Counted from the first letter of the stretch, positions 16,639-26,410 are shown. The stretch is DNA of 64,000 nucleotides from an uncultured Nonlabens sp. (GCA_947491755.1 CANLKV010000004.1:1-64000), one strand, 5' to 3'. Notes: generated by a model from the sequence alone, not told the origin. Numbers and translations are program-made.

Positions 16639-17526
16639 ATGACCATACTAGACGGAAAAAAAACCAGCAACGATATAAAAAATGAAATCACAGCTATCGT
16701 TGATGAAATGAAAGCAAATGGTGAAAAAGTACCCCATCTAGCTGCGGTAATTGTGGGAAATGATGGAGCCAGCCTTACTTATGTAGGATCAAAAGTACGC
16801 GCCTGCGAGCGTGTGGGTTTCGAAAGCACCATGGTGCGCTTGCCTAATACCACAAGCGAGACAGAGTTGCTGCGAGAGATAAAAAAATTGAATGACAATC
16901 CAGATATTGATGGCTTTATTGTTCAATTACCACTGCCAGAGCAAATCGATACGCAGAAAGTGCTGATGAATATAGATCCAGATAAAGACGTGGACGGTTT
17001 TCACCCGACTAACTTCGGGCGGATGGCACTGGACATGAGCACATTCATCCCTGCAACGCCATTTGGTATATTAGAGTTATTAGATCGCTATGATGTCGCT
17101 ACAAAAGGAAAACACACTGTCGTTATAGGTCGTTCTCACATTGTGGGACGTCCCATGAGTATTTTAATGGGCCGTCGTGGATTCCCAGGTAATTCTACTG
17201 TAACCTTGACCCATAGCCACACAAAAAATATTACTCAAATAACATCACAAGCAGATATTATCATTACCGCACTAGGTGTTCCAGGTTTCCTTAAAGCCGA
17301 AATGGTAAAAGACGATGCCGTTATTATCGATGTAGGAATTACTAGAGTACCTGATGAAACTAAAGAGCGTGGGTACTATATCACCGGTGATGTAGATTTT
17401 GAGAATGTTTCAAAAAAAGCAAGTCATATTACCCCTGTACCAGGTGGTGTAGGACCTATGACTATAGCTATGTTGCTTAAAAACACATTGCTGGCTAGAG
17501 AACGTCATAGAGTTGCTGGCAAATAA
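16639..17526 (+). CDS. folD: Bifunctional methylenetetrahydrofolate dehydrogenase/cyclohydrolase
   Basis: 295 residues. It interconverts 5,10-methylene-THF and 10-formyl-THF for purine and formyl-Met synthesis. Family motifs are intact: the substrate loop TYVGSKVRACERVG with its catalytic lysine, GFIVQLPLPEQID, the NADP-binding region VIGRSHIVGRPMSILM, and the C-terminal TPVPGGVGPMTIAML. It follows ffh closely and probably shares its transcript. Confidence 0.97.
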   Translation: MTILDGKKTSNDIKNEITAIVDEMKANGEKVPHLAAVIVGNDGASLTYVGSKVRACERVGFESTMVRLPNTTSETELLREIKKLNDNPDIDGFIVQLPLPEQIDTQKVLMNIDPDKDVDGFHPTNFGRMALDMSTFIPATPFGILELLDRYDVATKGKHTVVIGRSHIVGRPMSILMGRRGFPGNSTVTLTHSHTKNITQITSQADIIITALGVPGFLKAEMVKDDAVIIDVGITRVPDETKERGYYITGDVDFENVSKKASHITPVPGGVGPMTIAMLLKNTLLARERHRVAGK

Positions 17527-17624
17527 TTGGTTGTTTTTACAACTCATACCAATAAAATAAATACACTTGTCCTCATAATTTACTAAGTTAACAAGGCCTT
17601 AGGTTATAACAACCACACCTTTCT

Positions 17625-18116
17625 ATGATACCTCCTAGCGAACTTCCATCCCTAGCGGCACAGCGTAAGAAAGAAAATGTCGCGTTTTTTAAAAAATTAA
17701 AACGCAAGACGCCTAAAAATTTAGATCAAATCACACAAGAATTGCACGAGGAGGCATTTGAAAAGATTGACTGTCTCACTTGTGCGAATTGCTGTAAAAC
17801 TACAGGACCGCTTTTTACTCAGACAGATATCAATAGGATAGCAAAACATTTTAAAATGAAGACAGCTGCCTTTATTGATACTTATTTGCGAATAGATGAA
17901 GATCAAGACTATGTACTGCAAACCGTACCTTGTCCCTTTTTAGGAGCAGATAATTACTGTGGTATTTATGAAGTACGTCCCAAGGCCTGTAGCGAGTACC
18001 CACACACAGACCGTCGTAAAATTACCCAGATCGCTTCAATCACCATTGCAAATACCGCAATTTGTCCAGCGGCCTACCAGGTAGTAGAGCGCATGAAGGA
18101 GCTTCTTAATCGTTAA
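17625..18116 (+). CDS. YkgJ-family cysteine-cluster protein
   Basis: 163 residues. Eight cysteines in the pattern C50-x2-C53-x2-C56-C57, then VPCPFL, NYCGIYEVRPKAC and a late Cys; this fits the CxxCxxCC family (PF03692), proposed to hold zinc or an Fe-S cluster. Molecular function is not established for the family. It lies 98 bp after folD on the same strand, just ahead of thioredoxin-fold genes, which suggests but does not prove a redox or metal role. Confidence 0.88.
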   Translation: MIPPSELPSLAAQRKKENVAFFKKLKRKTPKNLDQITQELHEEAFEKIDCLTCANCCKTTGPLFTQTDINRIAKHFKMKTAAFIDTYLRIDEDQDYVLQTVPCPFLGADNYCGIYEVRPKACSEYPHTDRRKITQIASITIANTAICPAAYQVVERMKELLNR

Positions 18117-18222
18117 TTTGTAAGTAATTACATATTAATAATAGCTAATAAGCGAACCCATTTTAGCTAACATTAGTTAAATATTTATAAGGAAACAGGG
18201 AACCTTATTATCTTTCCCTATT

Positions 18223-18696
18223 ATGAGAAATATTTATCTTGTTATCTTGTGCTGCTTCTTATTTTCTTGCAGTAATAGAGAGGTAAGTACTGCTACGATT
18301 GTGGAACGGGACTACCTTACAGATTTATTGAAAAATCCGCCAGAAGACCGTGTCCAGGTCGTCAACTTTTGGGCAACCTGGTGCGCCCCATGTGTAGAAG
18401 AATTGCCCGCATTTGTAGCGATTGATGACCGCAATGATGTAGAGGTCATTTTAATTAGTCTCGATGATGCAAGCAATCTAGAGACACTGGTCAACCCATT
18501 TTTAATGGAACATAAGATTACCCCTACCGTTAAATTATTAGATGATCCCTATGCGGCAGAATGGATCCCTATGGTAGATGCTCACTGGGATGGTGCCATA
18601 CCTGCCACATTGATTCAAAAAGGAACACAAAAAATGTTTTTTAATCAAACCTTCACCAGTGCCCAACTGGAAGAAGAAGTACTTAAATTTTTATGA
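18223..18696 (+). CDS. TlpA-like thioredoxin lipoprotein
   Basis: 157 residues. Signal peptide with lipobox LFSC (Cys16), so it should be anchored on the periplasmic side. The thioredoxin active site is FWATWCAPCVEELP (C54-C57), and the Pro loop is AIPATLIQ. TlpA-like proteins reduce periplasmic disulfides, often for cytochrome c or copper-site assembly. Its stop overlaps the next gene by 4 bp, so the two are coupled. Confidence 0.9.
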   Translation: MRNIYLVILCCFLFSCSNREVSTATIVERDYLTDLLKNPPEDRVQVVNFWATWCAPCVEELPAFVAIDDRNDVEVILISLDDASNLETLVNPFLMEHKITPTVKLLDDPYAAEWIPMVDAHWDGAIPATLIQKGTQKMFFNQTFTSAQLEEEVLKFL

Positions 18697-19412
18697 AAAC
18701 ACTTAAAATATTAACTGGTGTATGCATAGTCGCATTAGTAGCGGCCATCATCTTTGGTGCTATTAATATTTCAAAAACAACCGACTTTTACGCAGAAAAT
18801 CCTGAAGAGCCTATAGAAAATACAACAGCTATAGAAGCCCTAGAAGACTTCAACTCCTTTAGTGATGCAACTGCGACTGGTTATTCTATAGGTGATGTGG
18901 CCACAGACTTTAACCTGCGTAATATTGATAACACATACGTCTCTCTTGCTGATTATCCTGATGCTGCAGGATTTGTCATAATATTTACTTGTAACCATTG
19001 CCCTTACAGTAAAGCTTATGAAGACCGCATCATAGCAATTGATAAAGAATATAAAGAGAAAGGATATCCAGTTATTGCTATCAACCCTAATAATCCAACA
19101 GATTATCCAGAAGATAGCTTTGAAAACATGCAAAAAAGAGCCGATCAAAAAGGTTTTACTTTTCCCTATTTGTTTGATGAACAGCAAGAGATTTACCCCC
19201 AGTATGGAGCTACAAAAACGCCTCATGTTTTTCTATTGCGCAAAGAGAATGATCAACCTATCGTTAAATACATAGGAGCTATCGATGACAATCATCAAGA
19301 TGCTCAGGCCGTTAAAAATCATTTTCTCAAAGATGCAATCGATGCCTTGTTAACTAATCAACAGGTAAATCCAGAGACCACGGTTGCGATAGGTTGTTCT
19401 ATCAAAAAATAA
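18693..19412 (+). CDS. Redoxin-domain thioredoxin-like protein, membrane-anchored
   Basis: 239 residues. An N-terminal hydrophobic segment (residues 5-24) works as an anchor or signal peptide. The AhpC/TSA-type domain starts at about residue 65 (IGDVATDFNLRNIDN) with active site FTCNHCPYSKAYEDRI (C100-x2-C103), like other flavobacterial thioredoxin-family proteins with a CxxCP site. A Cys near the C-terminus (AIGCSIKK) is also typical of these. The 4-bp overlap with the TlpA-like gene implies that both work together on periplasmic thiols. Confidence 0.88.
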   Translation: MKTLKILTGVCIVALVAAIIFGAINISKTTDFYAENPEEPIENTTAIEALEDFNSFSDATATGYSIGDVATDFNLRNIDNTYVSLADYPDAAGFVIIFTCNHCPYSKAYEDRIIAIDKEYKEKGYPVIAINPNNPTDYPEDSFENMQKRADQKGFTFPYLFDEQQEIYPQYGATKTPHVFLLRKENDQPIVKYIGAIDDNHQDAQAVKNHFLKDAIDALLTNQQVNPETTVAIGCSIKK

Positions 19413-19459
19413 TCGGCCTAGCTAGTTTTTAATACTACTGCTAGCAGCGCTATATTCCT

Positions 19460-19467
19460 TATTTTTG
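19460..19467 (+). promoter_or_regulatory. -7 box upstream of the MBL-rhodanese gene
   Basis: TATTTTTG matches TAnnTTTG and lies 14 bp before the start codon at 19482. No clear -33 element was found. Confidence 0.45.
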
Positions 19468-19481
19468 TATAAATTATTGAC

Positions 19482-20873
19482 ATGATTCTTGAGCAGTATT
19501 ATACAAAATGCCTAGCACAGGGCACCTATTATATATCATCAGGAAATGAGGCTGCGGTGATCGATCCATTGCGAGAGGTGCAGCAATATATAGATAGAGC
19601 CCAGCAAGATAACGCAACGATTAAATACATTTTTTTAACCCACTTCCATGCAGACTTTGTTTCGGGTCATGTAGATCTGGCACATAAAACTGGAGCGACC
19701 ATAGTTATAGGACCTAATGCTGTGACGAGTTACGCTTTCGCGAAAGCGGAACATAAACAGATATTTAAACTAGGTGAAATAACTCTTGAGCTGCTGCACA
19801 CACCTGGACACACGCTGGAGTCCTCCTGTTACTTACTAAAAGACAAAGACGGGAAAGAGCAAGCGTTATTTACTGGTGACACTCTATTTATAGGCGATGT
19901 GGGTAGACCAGATCTAGCGGTAAAATCTGATTTATCTACCGAAGATCTAGCTGGTATGCTGTACGATTCTCTTCATCAAATTATCATGCCGCTGCCAGAC
20001 GATGTTATTGTTTACCCTGCACATGGTGCAGGTAGCGCTTGTGGTAAAAACATGAGCAGTGAAACCAGTGATACACTAGGCAATCAAAAAGCAACTAACT
20101 ATGCACTGGACACCCAGTTGTCCAAAGAAGATTTTATAACAGAAGTAAGTACTGGGATTGCACCACCACCTGCCTATTTTCCAAAAAATGTGTGGATGAA
20201 TAAGGGCGTTAATTCTAGTATAGACGAGATATTAAAGCGTGGTAAAACGGCTATCAAACCAGAATCATTTAAAGCCCTAGCAGAAGATCAAGAGTACCTA
20301 GTGCTGGATGTAAGATCACCACAAGAATTTACAGCAGGTCATGTGCCTAACTCCTGGTTTATTGGGCTGGACGGACAATTTGCACCATGGGTAGGGGCAC
20401 TTATTGAAGATATTGATCAAAAAATAATTATCGTTGCTCCACCTGGCCGAGAGGAAGAGGCCGTTACACGACTGGCACGTGTAGGATACGATAACGTCAA
20501 TGGCTATCTAGACGGTGGCTTTGAAAGCTGGATAAAAGCTGGGTACAGCATGTCAATCACGGCAAATATGAATGCTACAACATTTGTAAACGGCTTAAAT
20601 GATGGTAGTATTACAAACCCTATAGATGCTCGCAAACCAGCGGAATATGAAAAGTCACATTTACAAAACGTGCCTTTACTAACTCTAGATAGAATCCATG
20701 AGCATGTGAAGCAACTGGACAAAAATAAATCCTACCACGTTCACTGTGCAGGAGGTTATCGTTCTGTGATATTTGCCAGTATAGCTCAGGCTAATGGATT
20801 TAAAAACATTACAAATGTAGAAGGTGGTTATGGCGCTATTAAAGCGGTGGACCAAGCTATAATTTCAAATTAA
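19482..20873 (+). CDS. Persulfide dioxygenase-like MBL-fold protein with two rhodanese domains
   Basis: 463 residues. The metallo-beta-lactamase domain (1-240) has THFHADFVSGH (H54, H56, D58), HTPGH (H110) and FTGDTLF (D133), the ligand set of ETHE1/CstB-type iron persulfide dioxygenases; the usual His after D58 is Phe. Rhodanese domain 1 (about 265-355) has no Cys in its active loop (VAPPGREEE), so it should be catalytically dead. Domain 2 (about 370-460) has an active loop with C422 (HCAGGYRS). It probably oxidises or transfers sulfane sulfur in the cytoplasm. A dispersed palindrome inside the MBL domain is translated AFAKA (84-89). A single-domain rhodanese follows 4 bp later. Confidence 0.9.
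   Translation: MILEQYYTKCLAQGTYYISSGNEAAVIDPLREVQQYIDRAQQDNATIKYIFLTHFHADFVSGHVDLAHKTGATIVIGPNAVTSYAFAKAEHKQIFKLGEITLELLHTPGHTLESSCYLLKDKDGKEQALFTGDTLFIGDVGRPDLAVKSDLSTEDLAGMLYDSLHQIIMPLPDDVIVYPAHGAGSACGKNMSSETSDTLGNQKATNYALDTQLSKEDFITEVSTGIAPPPAYFPKNVWMNKGVNSSIDEILKRGKTAIKPESFKALAEDQEYLVLDVRSPQEFTAGHVPNSWFIGLDGQFAPWVGALIEDIDQKIIIVAPPGREEEAVTRLARVGYDNVNGYLDGGFESWIKAGYSMSITANMNATTFVNGLNDGSITNPIDARKPAEYEKSHLQNVPLLTLDRIHEHVKQLDKNKSYHVHCAGGYRSVIFASIAQANGFKNITNVEGGYGAIKAVDQAIISN
19734..19747. repeat. Dispersed palindrome, copy 6 (inside the MBL-rhodanese gene)
   Basis: Exact core, read in frame as part of SYAFAKAEHKQ. Confidence 0.9.
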
Positions 20874-20877
20874 AAAA

Positions 20878-21201
20878 ATGGAAAACTTATCAAATGCAGC
20901 GTGGATTGAAAAGACCGCTCAAGATACAAACAAGGTAATTCTAGACGTGAGAACCGATGAAGAAGTAGCGGAAGGAATAATACCAGGAGCCATACAGCTA
21001 GATATTTTCAAACCACAGGAATTTATGGATGCCATACAAGCCATGGACCAGGATAAAAACTATTATGTGTATTGCCGTGCTGGCAGTCGTAGCGCACAAG
21101 CCTGCCAGATAATGGAGCAGTCAGGTTTTTCAAATCTATTCAACCTGGCAGGTGGGTATAGCAATTGGGATGGCGACAGTGTTATTCCAGAAGAAAATTA
21201 A
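20878..21201 (+). CDS. Single-domain rhodanese
   Basis: 107 residues, one rhodanese fold. LDVRTDEEVAEGIIPGA is the N-terminal motif, and the active loop is YCRAGSRSAQ with C66. It moves sulfane sulfur between thiols. It begins 4 bp after the MBL-rhodanese stop, so the two are almost certainly one operon and may pass sulfur from one to the other. No signal peptide. Confidence 0.93.
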   Translation: MENLSNAAWIEKTAQDTNKVILDVRTDEEVAEGIIPGAIQLDIFKPQEFMDAIQAMDQDKNYYVYCRAGSRSAQACQIMEQSGFSNLFNLAGGYSNWDGDSVIPEEN

Positions 21202-21228
21202 TTAATATAAGCATTTGAACACTGTACT

Positions 21229-22047
21229 ATGAATTTGTCAAAAATCCCACAACTTAAGCATGTAAATGCTGATAACTTTTTTCTTCTTTCCGGCCCATGC
21301 GCCATTGAAGGTGAAGATATGGCACTGCGCATTGCTGAGAAGATAGTTACCATTACCGACCAACTGGAAATACCTTACATTTTTAAAGGCAGTTTTAAAA
21401 AAGCAAATCGCAGCCGTATAGATAGTTTTACGGGTATAGGCGATGAGAAAGCACTTAAAATTTTACGAAAGGTAAGTGAGACGTTTCAGATTCCTACGGT
21501 GACAGATATACATGAGGTAAGCGACGCAGCAATGGCAGCAGAATATGTGGATGTCTTGCAAATACCTGCTTTTCTTGTCCGGCAAACAGATCTAGTGGTG
21601 GCAGCCGCAAATACTGGCAAGGTCGTCAACCTTAAAAAGGGGCAATTCATGTCTCCTGAAAGCATGAAACATGCCGCGATGAAGGTGACTGATAGCGGTA
21701 ATGAACAAGTGATGATTACTGATCGTGGTACAATGTTCGGCTATCAAGATATGATTGTAGATTTTAGGGGAATACCGACGATGCGCCAGTATGCTCCTAC
21801 TGTTTTAGATGTTACTCATAGTTTACAGCAACCTAATCAATCTAGCGGTGTCACTGGTGGTAGACCAGACATGATAGAAACTATAGCCAGAGCAGGTATA
21901 GTAAATCATGTGGATGGTTTATTTATTGAAACTCACTTTGATCCTGCTCATGCAAAAAGTGACGGTGCGAACATGTTAGACTTGCAATATTTAGAAGGCC
22001 TTTTAACGCGTCTGGTAGCGATAAGAAAAACGATACAAACTTTTTAA
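21229..22047 (+). CDS. kdsA: 3-deoxy-8-phosphooctulonate (KDO-8-P) synthase
   Basis: 272 residues. It condenses PEP and arabinose-5-P to make KDO-8-P for lipopolysaccharide. The TIM-barrel markers SGPCAIEGEDMALRIA, FKGSFKKANRSR, DVLQIPAFLVRQTDL and THSLQQPN are intact. It lies 27 bp after the rhodanese gene on the same strand and may be read from the same transcript, though its function is unrelated. Confidence 0.96.
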   Translation: MNLSKIPQLKHVNADNFFLLSGPCAIEGEDMALRIAEKIVTITDQLEIPYIFKGSFKKANRSRIDSFTGIGDEKALKILRKVSETFQIPTVTDIHEVSDAAMAAEYVDVLQIPAFLVRQTDLVVAAANTGKVVNLKKGQFMSPESMKHAAMKVTDSGNEQVMITDRGTMFGYQDMIVDFRGIPTMRQYAPTVLDVTHSLQQPNQSSGVTGGRPDMIETIARAGIVNHVDGLFIETHFDPAHAKSDGANMLDLQYLEGLLTRLVAIRKTIQTF

Positions 22048-22220
22048 TCGATGGACTACTTTTCAACACTATAAACGTTTGATCTTCTTTGGGGTTATTT
22101 TGTTTTAACCGTTGTTAATTTATATGTAAATACATCGATAAAAAGTGCAGTTAACGACATTAATGATCGTTTAAATTTCAATAGTAGTATTTTCGCCGAT
22201 CAATAATTTAATTTGGTCCT

Positions 22221-22880
22221 ATGAAATATTACTACATTATTCTAGCACTGCTACTTTCCTCAGGGATTGCAAGCGCCCAGATAGGTGTCAATACCAATAA
22301 ACCTACAGCAAATCTAGATGTAAATGGTACCATGAGAGTAAGAAGCCTAGAACTTAAACAAGATGGTTTTCAAGCAAAAGGTACTGTATTATATATCGTT
22401 GGAGTTGATGAAAAAGGCAATCTAATACCTATTGAACTTGATGAAAATATCATTCTTGATAATAATCGCTTAAAGGTAAAAGCTCCCGAATCATCTAGTT
22501 CACTTAGAGGTCTTCCAGAAAATAATAATCTAAGTGATTTATACTCAGGTGAACGAAGTGGGTCCTCTGAGGTGATCAATGACCTTGATTTAGGTATCGT
22601 TATATTACCTGGAGGTGGTAGAGATCGTCCCGTTATAAAATTGGAGAATGGTACAAATACTGATAAAGTTGAAATAACTGGATTCAAATCTGCACCAGAT
22701 GGTACGATGGTATATTTATACCCTACATCAGAATCAATTAAGATCAGACCAGAACATGCTGGTTCTCGAGAAGAAAATAGAGTAATGGCGAATGGTGTTA
22801 TCAATATTAAGAAGAATGAAATGCTTCTTATGATGTATGATGCTGCTTTAAGTCGTTGGGTGGTGGCTTCTTCTAATTAA
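22221..22880 (+). CDS. Secreted protein with IGVNTxxPTAxLDVNG repeat-type N-terminus
   Basis: 219 residues. Signal peptide (LALLLSSGIASAQ), then IGVNTNKPTANLDVNGTMRVR, a motif common in surface and exported proteins of Flavobacteriia and in tail-fibre-like proteins. The rest is hydrophilic, with beta-like segments. Function unknown. It is a single gene with its own terminator. Confidence 0.8.
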   Translation: MKYYYIILALLLSSGIASAQIGVNTNKPTANLDVNGTMRVRSLELKQDGFQAKGTVLYIVGVDEKGNLIPIELDENIILDNNRLKVKAPESSSSLRGLPENNNLSDLYSGERSGSSEVINDLDLGIVILPGGGRDRPVIKLENGTNTDKVEITGFKSAPDGTMVYLYPTSESIKIRPEHAGSREENRVMANGVINIKKNEMLLMMYDAALSRWVVASSN

Positions 22881-22940
22881 GCTGAAACGCGGGATAGATC
22901 AATACACTACATAGTTGGTTATCTTGACTATGTTAATCGA

Positions 22941-22971
22941 AAAGGTTGGAAATAATTTTTCCAACCTTTTT
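22941..22971 (+). terminator. Intrinsic terminator after the secreted protein
   Basis: AAAGGTTGGAAA pairs with TTTCCAACCTTTT around an AT-rich loop and ends in a T-run. Confidence 0.85.
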
Positions 22972-23126
22972 GATTTATGAATGTTTTGAAAGCATTAAAT
23001 AATTTTTGATAACCTTACCTCAAATATGATAGAGGCCTGCGGTAATGTTCAAAAAGGAATAAACACAACTAGGATTCTTTCTTCAAATCCGTTGTAGGAA
23101 ATTTTGTATCAACCTGTAGGATTATT

Positions 23127-25349
23127 TTAGGTTTTTATTTTAGAATGTACCAGATTTAAAAACTCATCCTTTTTAAATGGTTTTATGAGATAAGCATTCA
23201 TAGAAAAACTTTTCATTCGATTCTCTATCTCAATTTGTTCGACCGCAGTGAGCGCTACAATAGGTATGTCTTTATTAAATTCTCTTATTAACCGTGTGGC
23301 CTCAAAACCATCAATTCCAGGGGGCATATTGATATCCATCAAGATAAGATCGTAGGAGTTATTTCTAACCATATCTACAGACTCCATCCCAGAAGATGCT
23401 ATATCAAAAGTGCCATTCAGGCTCTCGATTATCTTCTTAGTCACCATTTGATTTATTTTATTGTCTTCTACAATTAAAATCTTTTTTCCAGTTAAGTCTA
23501 CATTTACATTATTCTGTGTATCAAGTTTTTGTTGGGTATGATTATTCTGGTCAAGCTTGTAGAATATTTCAAAATATATACTTGTTCCTTCATTTACCTT
23601 ACTTTCAATATGCAATTCAGACTTTTGCATTTTCAATATTTTGTTGGATATAGGAATACCTAGTCCAGTGCCCTCATATTCTTCGTTAGTTTCAATAAAC
23701 TTAGTTTCGTCAAAAATAGAAGCCATTTTTTTTTGAGGTATCCCTTTGCCATTGTCAGTCACTTTGAACAATAATGTGTGACCACCGTCACTAGAAGATT
23801 TCATTCTTACTTGTAGCTCAATAATCCCATCTTGCGTAAATTTATTGGAATTGCCTAACAGGTTGATTAAAACCTGCATTAACTTGACAGAGTCCCCTAA
23901 GTACGTTTGTTGAACTTCCGGATCTAAATCAATTTTAAAAACATTTGATGCTTCTAGTGATATATATTTTGCAGACTCTACAGCATGGAAGCAAAGCTCT
24001 TTCAAATTAAAACTTTGAATCTTGAGAGCTGTGTTTGAAGATCTATTCAGCTTATTCATTTCTAGCACATTATTGATCAAAGACAATAAATAATCTGCAC
24101 TATACTTCAAGGATGTTATATTTTCAAAATGTTTATTTTCTAGACTTTTATCGTCCAGCAGTAAATTACTTATACCTACAATACCGTACATAGGGGTTCT
24201 CAATTCATGGCTAATTCTTGAAAACAAAGCGTTTCTCGCGGCTAGTAATCCCTCGCTTTTCTTTTTTTCTTTTAGGTAAATAAAATTCTTTTGCAAGAGA
24301 TCTTTATTCATTTTCTTCCTTTGGGAGTATCCTATCACCAGTAAGATTATAAGTATTGCCGCAAGAGCAAGGGCAATACTTGTCAGTGATACTCGATCTC
24401 TTTCTCTTTTTATTTCCCCATTCAATCGCTCTGCTTCAAGCCTAGCATCCATGGCCCGCTTGATTTCATTCACCTCAAATTCTGCACGCGCGTTTTGTAC
24501 AGCTTTGACCCGTTCAACTTCAAATTTTTCTTCGTTAAGCTGGTCGAGTAATAATTTTAAATCGTAAGCCTTTTGATAGTTTCCTAACTCTGCTTCAGAT
24601 TGCGAATAATAATTATAAGCCTCTATTAAAACCTCCTTGTAACTAGATTTTTCAGCAAGACGGATGCTTGATTTAAAATGATTGATAGCATCGTTATATT
24701 TTTTATCAAAATAGTCCAGTTTTCCGGCTAGTAATTCTGCACTTGACTCATAAGCAGGATCATTTAAGAATCTAGCTAGTTCATATGACTTTAAAATATA
24801 TGGTCTTGATTGTTCTACCTCTAGCAACTCTAGATATGTTTCTCCTAGATTATTATTAATTATAAATGACATGACCGTATCGTTACGCTCGACCAGTGGC
24901 AGCGCAGCCTTGTATTTGGACACAGCTGTAACTAAGTTACCAGTGGTAATGTAAACATTTGCAAGATCTACTGTTGCACCTACAATTTCTCTATTATCAT
25001 TTATTTGCTTTGCTTTTTCTAGAGCAAGTTCAAAGATTCTTTTAGATTGTACGGTATCTCCTACTTGTAAGAGAGAATTACCTAGATAACTCGCAAACCT
25101 GATATAATAAGGCTGAAATTTTTCCTCGTAATCTAGCTCAAGTGCTTTCTCACCTAGTTGTATGGTTTGCACATAGTTCTGATCATAGTAAGATAAGTAG
25201 ATATCGTCAAATAAAGAGTCTAATTGCGCTTTCTTGACGGTTTGTTGAGCAGTCAGCTCTGTCGATTCTTGAGCATTTGAGATTTGTCCAGAACAAATAA
25301 AAATTAGGAACAGTATTAATTGCTTTCTCGCAGATCGAAAATAGTTCAA
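23127..25349 (-). CDS. Hybrid histidine kinase with TPR-type sensor region
   Basis: 740 residues. Signal peptide, then periplasmic TPR-like repeats (about 35-310), a coiled coil, a membrane segment (about 322-342), HisKA with phosphorylated H381 (ISHELRTPMYG), an HATPase domain (GNSNKF, DNGKGIP, GTGLGIPI) and a C-terminal receiver with D672 (LILMDINMP). No DNA-binding output domain is fused, so phosphate probably passes on to a separate protein. It is alone on its strand; the partner is not evident in the window. Confidence 0.93.
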   Translation of the reverse strand: MNYFRSARKQLILFLIFICSGQISNAQESTELTAQQTVKKAQLDSLFDDIYLSYYDQNYVQTIQLGEKALELDYEEKFQPYYIRFASYLGNSLLQVGDTVQSKRIFELALEKAKQINDNREIVGATVDLANVYITTGNLVTAVSKYKAALPLVERNDTVMSFIINNNLGETYLELLEVEQSRPYILKSYELARFLNDPAYESSAELLAGKLDYFDKKYNDAINHFKSSIRLAEKSSYKEVLIEAYNYYSQSEAELGNYQKAYDLKLLLDQLNEEKFEVERVKAVQNARAEFEVNEIKRAMDARLEAERLNGEIKRERDRVSLTSIALALAAILIILLVIGYSQRKKMNKDLLQKNFIYLKEKKKSEGLLAARNALFSRISHELRTPMYGIVGISNLLLDDKSLENKHFENITSLKYSADYLLSLINNVLEMNKLNRSSNTALKIQSFNLKELCFHAVESAKYISLEASNVFKIDLDPEVQQTYLGDSVKLMQVLINLLGNSNKFTQDGIIELQVRMKSSSDGGHTLLFKVTDNGKGIPQKKMASIFDETKFIETNEEYEGTGLGIPISNKILKMQKSELHIESKVNEGTSIYFEIFYKLDQNNHTQQKLDTQNNVNVDLTGKKILIVEDNKINQMVTKKIIESLNGTFDIASSGMESVDMVRNNSYDLILMDINMPPGIDGFEATRLIREFNKDIPIVALTAVEQIEIENRMKSFSMNAYLIKPFKKDEFLNLVHSKIKT

Positions 25350-25625
25350 GGTGACTCCTGTTTTAGATAGTTATAGGGAAGATACAACTTCTCAAATAAT
25401 AGAAGAGCAAGCTTAAATTATTCATTATTAATTTAAATTATCGTTTTTCTGACCTAATACATCCGGCCAATGATCATAACGATGTGTTTAAAAAAATACG
25501 ACCTAGAAATGAGAGGCGAGAATTAATTTATAAACAACAGATAGAGCGACCGTTAAACGAGAAAATTAGAGCCATATGTGCCTTTATGCCTGCCTTTAGG
25601 AAGTAAACAATTACTTTCGTTTATT

Positions 25626-26324
25626 ATGATGAAAACCTTCTTTTCTATGCTCGTTTTGAGCGGTCTTTGTGCTCTAGGTCAAGAGCTAACACTCATCACT
25701 GGCAGCGATTTGAATATTGCTGGTGATGCACAGCTTTATATTTCGGGAATTGAATTGATCCCTAATGATGAGCAGATAATAACGGGTCCTAATGAGTTTA
25801 TTGTAAAAGACCAGTCTTTAAATGAACTTCCCACCATATCAAAGATTTACGAAATTTCAAATCCCATCAAAAATTTCATAGGTAACATCAATTTTCATTA
25901 TAATACAACGGATCTTAACAACTTAGAAGTAGAAGAACTGACCCTGTATCTAAAAGATGAGGATGCTCAATGGAAATACCTTGATAGCGACCTAGATCAA
26001 GTTTCCATGAAACTAAGGTATGAATTTGCGACCCCTACCGATATTTCTGGTTTAACTGCGGGAAATATAATACAAACCTTGAGCTCAAATGACCCGATCT
26101 TGCTAGATGCAACGGTCTTCCCTAACCCAGTTATATCGGCATTAAACATTGATTATCCTAACTCTTATCGCGTAGAGCTTTACAATTTGTTGGGTGGTAA
26201 AATAATGGAGGGCTCCTCCCTTACTACCATTAATTTTTCAAATTATGCCAGCGGCACATATATTCTTAAAATAACAGATAGTGTTACAGACCTTATCGGT
26301 ACCTACAAAGTAGTCAAACAATAA
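25626..26324 (+). CDS. T9SS type A sorting-domain protein
   Basis: 232 residues from the ATG at 25626, which is followed directly by a signal peptide (MMKTFFSMLVLSGLCALGQ); an upstream ATG at 25578 would put 16 residues in front of it. Residues about 160-232 form the Por secretion C-terminal domain (VFPNPVISALNIDYP, VELYNLLGGKIMEG, YASGTYILKITD), the signal for type IX secretion. The rest has no recognised domain. It is an exported or surface-attached protein of unknown role. Confidence 0.85.
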   Translation: MMKTFFSMLVLSGLCALGQELTLITGSDLNIAGDAQLYISGIELIPNDEQIITGPNEFIVKDQSLNELPTISKIYEISNPIKNFIGNINFHYNTTDLNNLEVEELTLYLKDEDAQWKYLDSDLDQVSMKLRYEFATPTDISGLTAGNIIQTLSSNDPILLDATVFPNPVISALNIDYPNSYRVELYNLLGGKIMEGSSLTTINFSNYASGTYILKITDSVTDLIGTYKVVKQ

Positions 26325-26410
26325 TCTGCAGAGTGTGTACCTTATTTTTTTGTTTTACAGATGGTTGATAGTACATAGGTCGTGATTTTCGGGATTTTGA
26401 TAACAAATCC

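Noticed and set aside
18840..19226. 128-residue ORF antisense to the redoxin gene
   Set aside because: It overlaps a clear thioredoxin-fold gene and has no signs of its own.
22370..22804. 144-residue ORF antisense to the secreted protein
   Set aside because: The sense frame has a signal peptide and a known flavobacterial N-terminal motif; the antisense frame has nothing.
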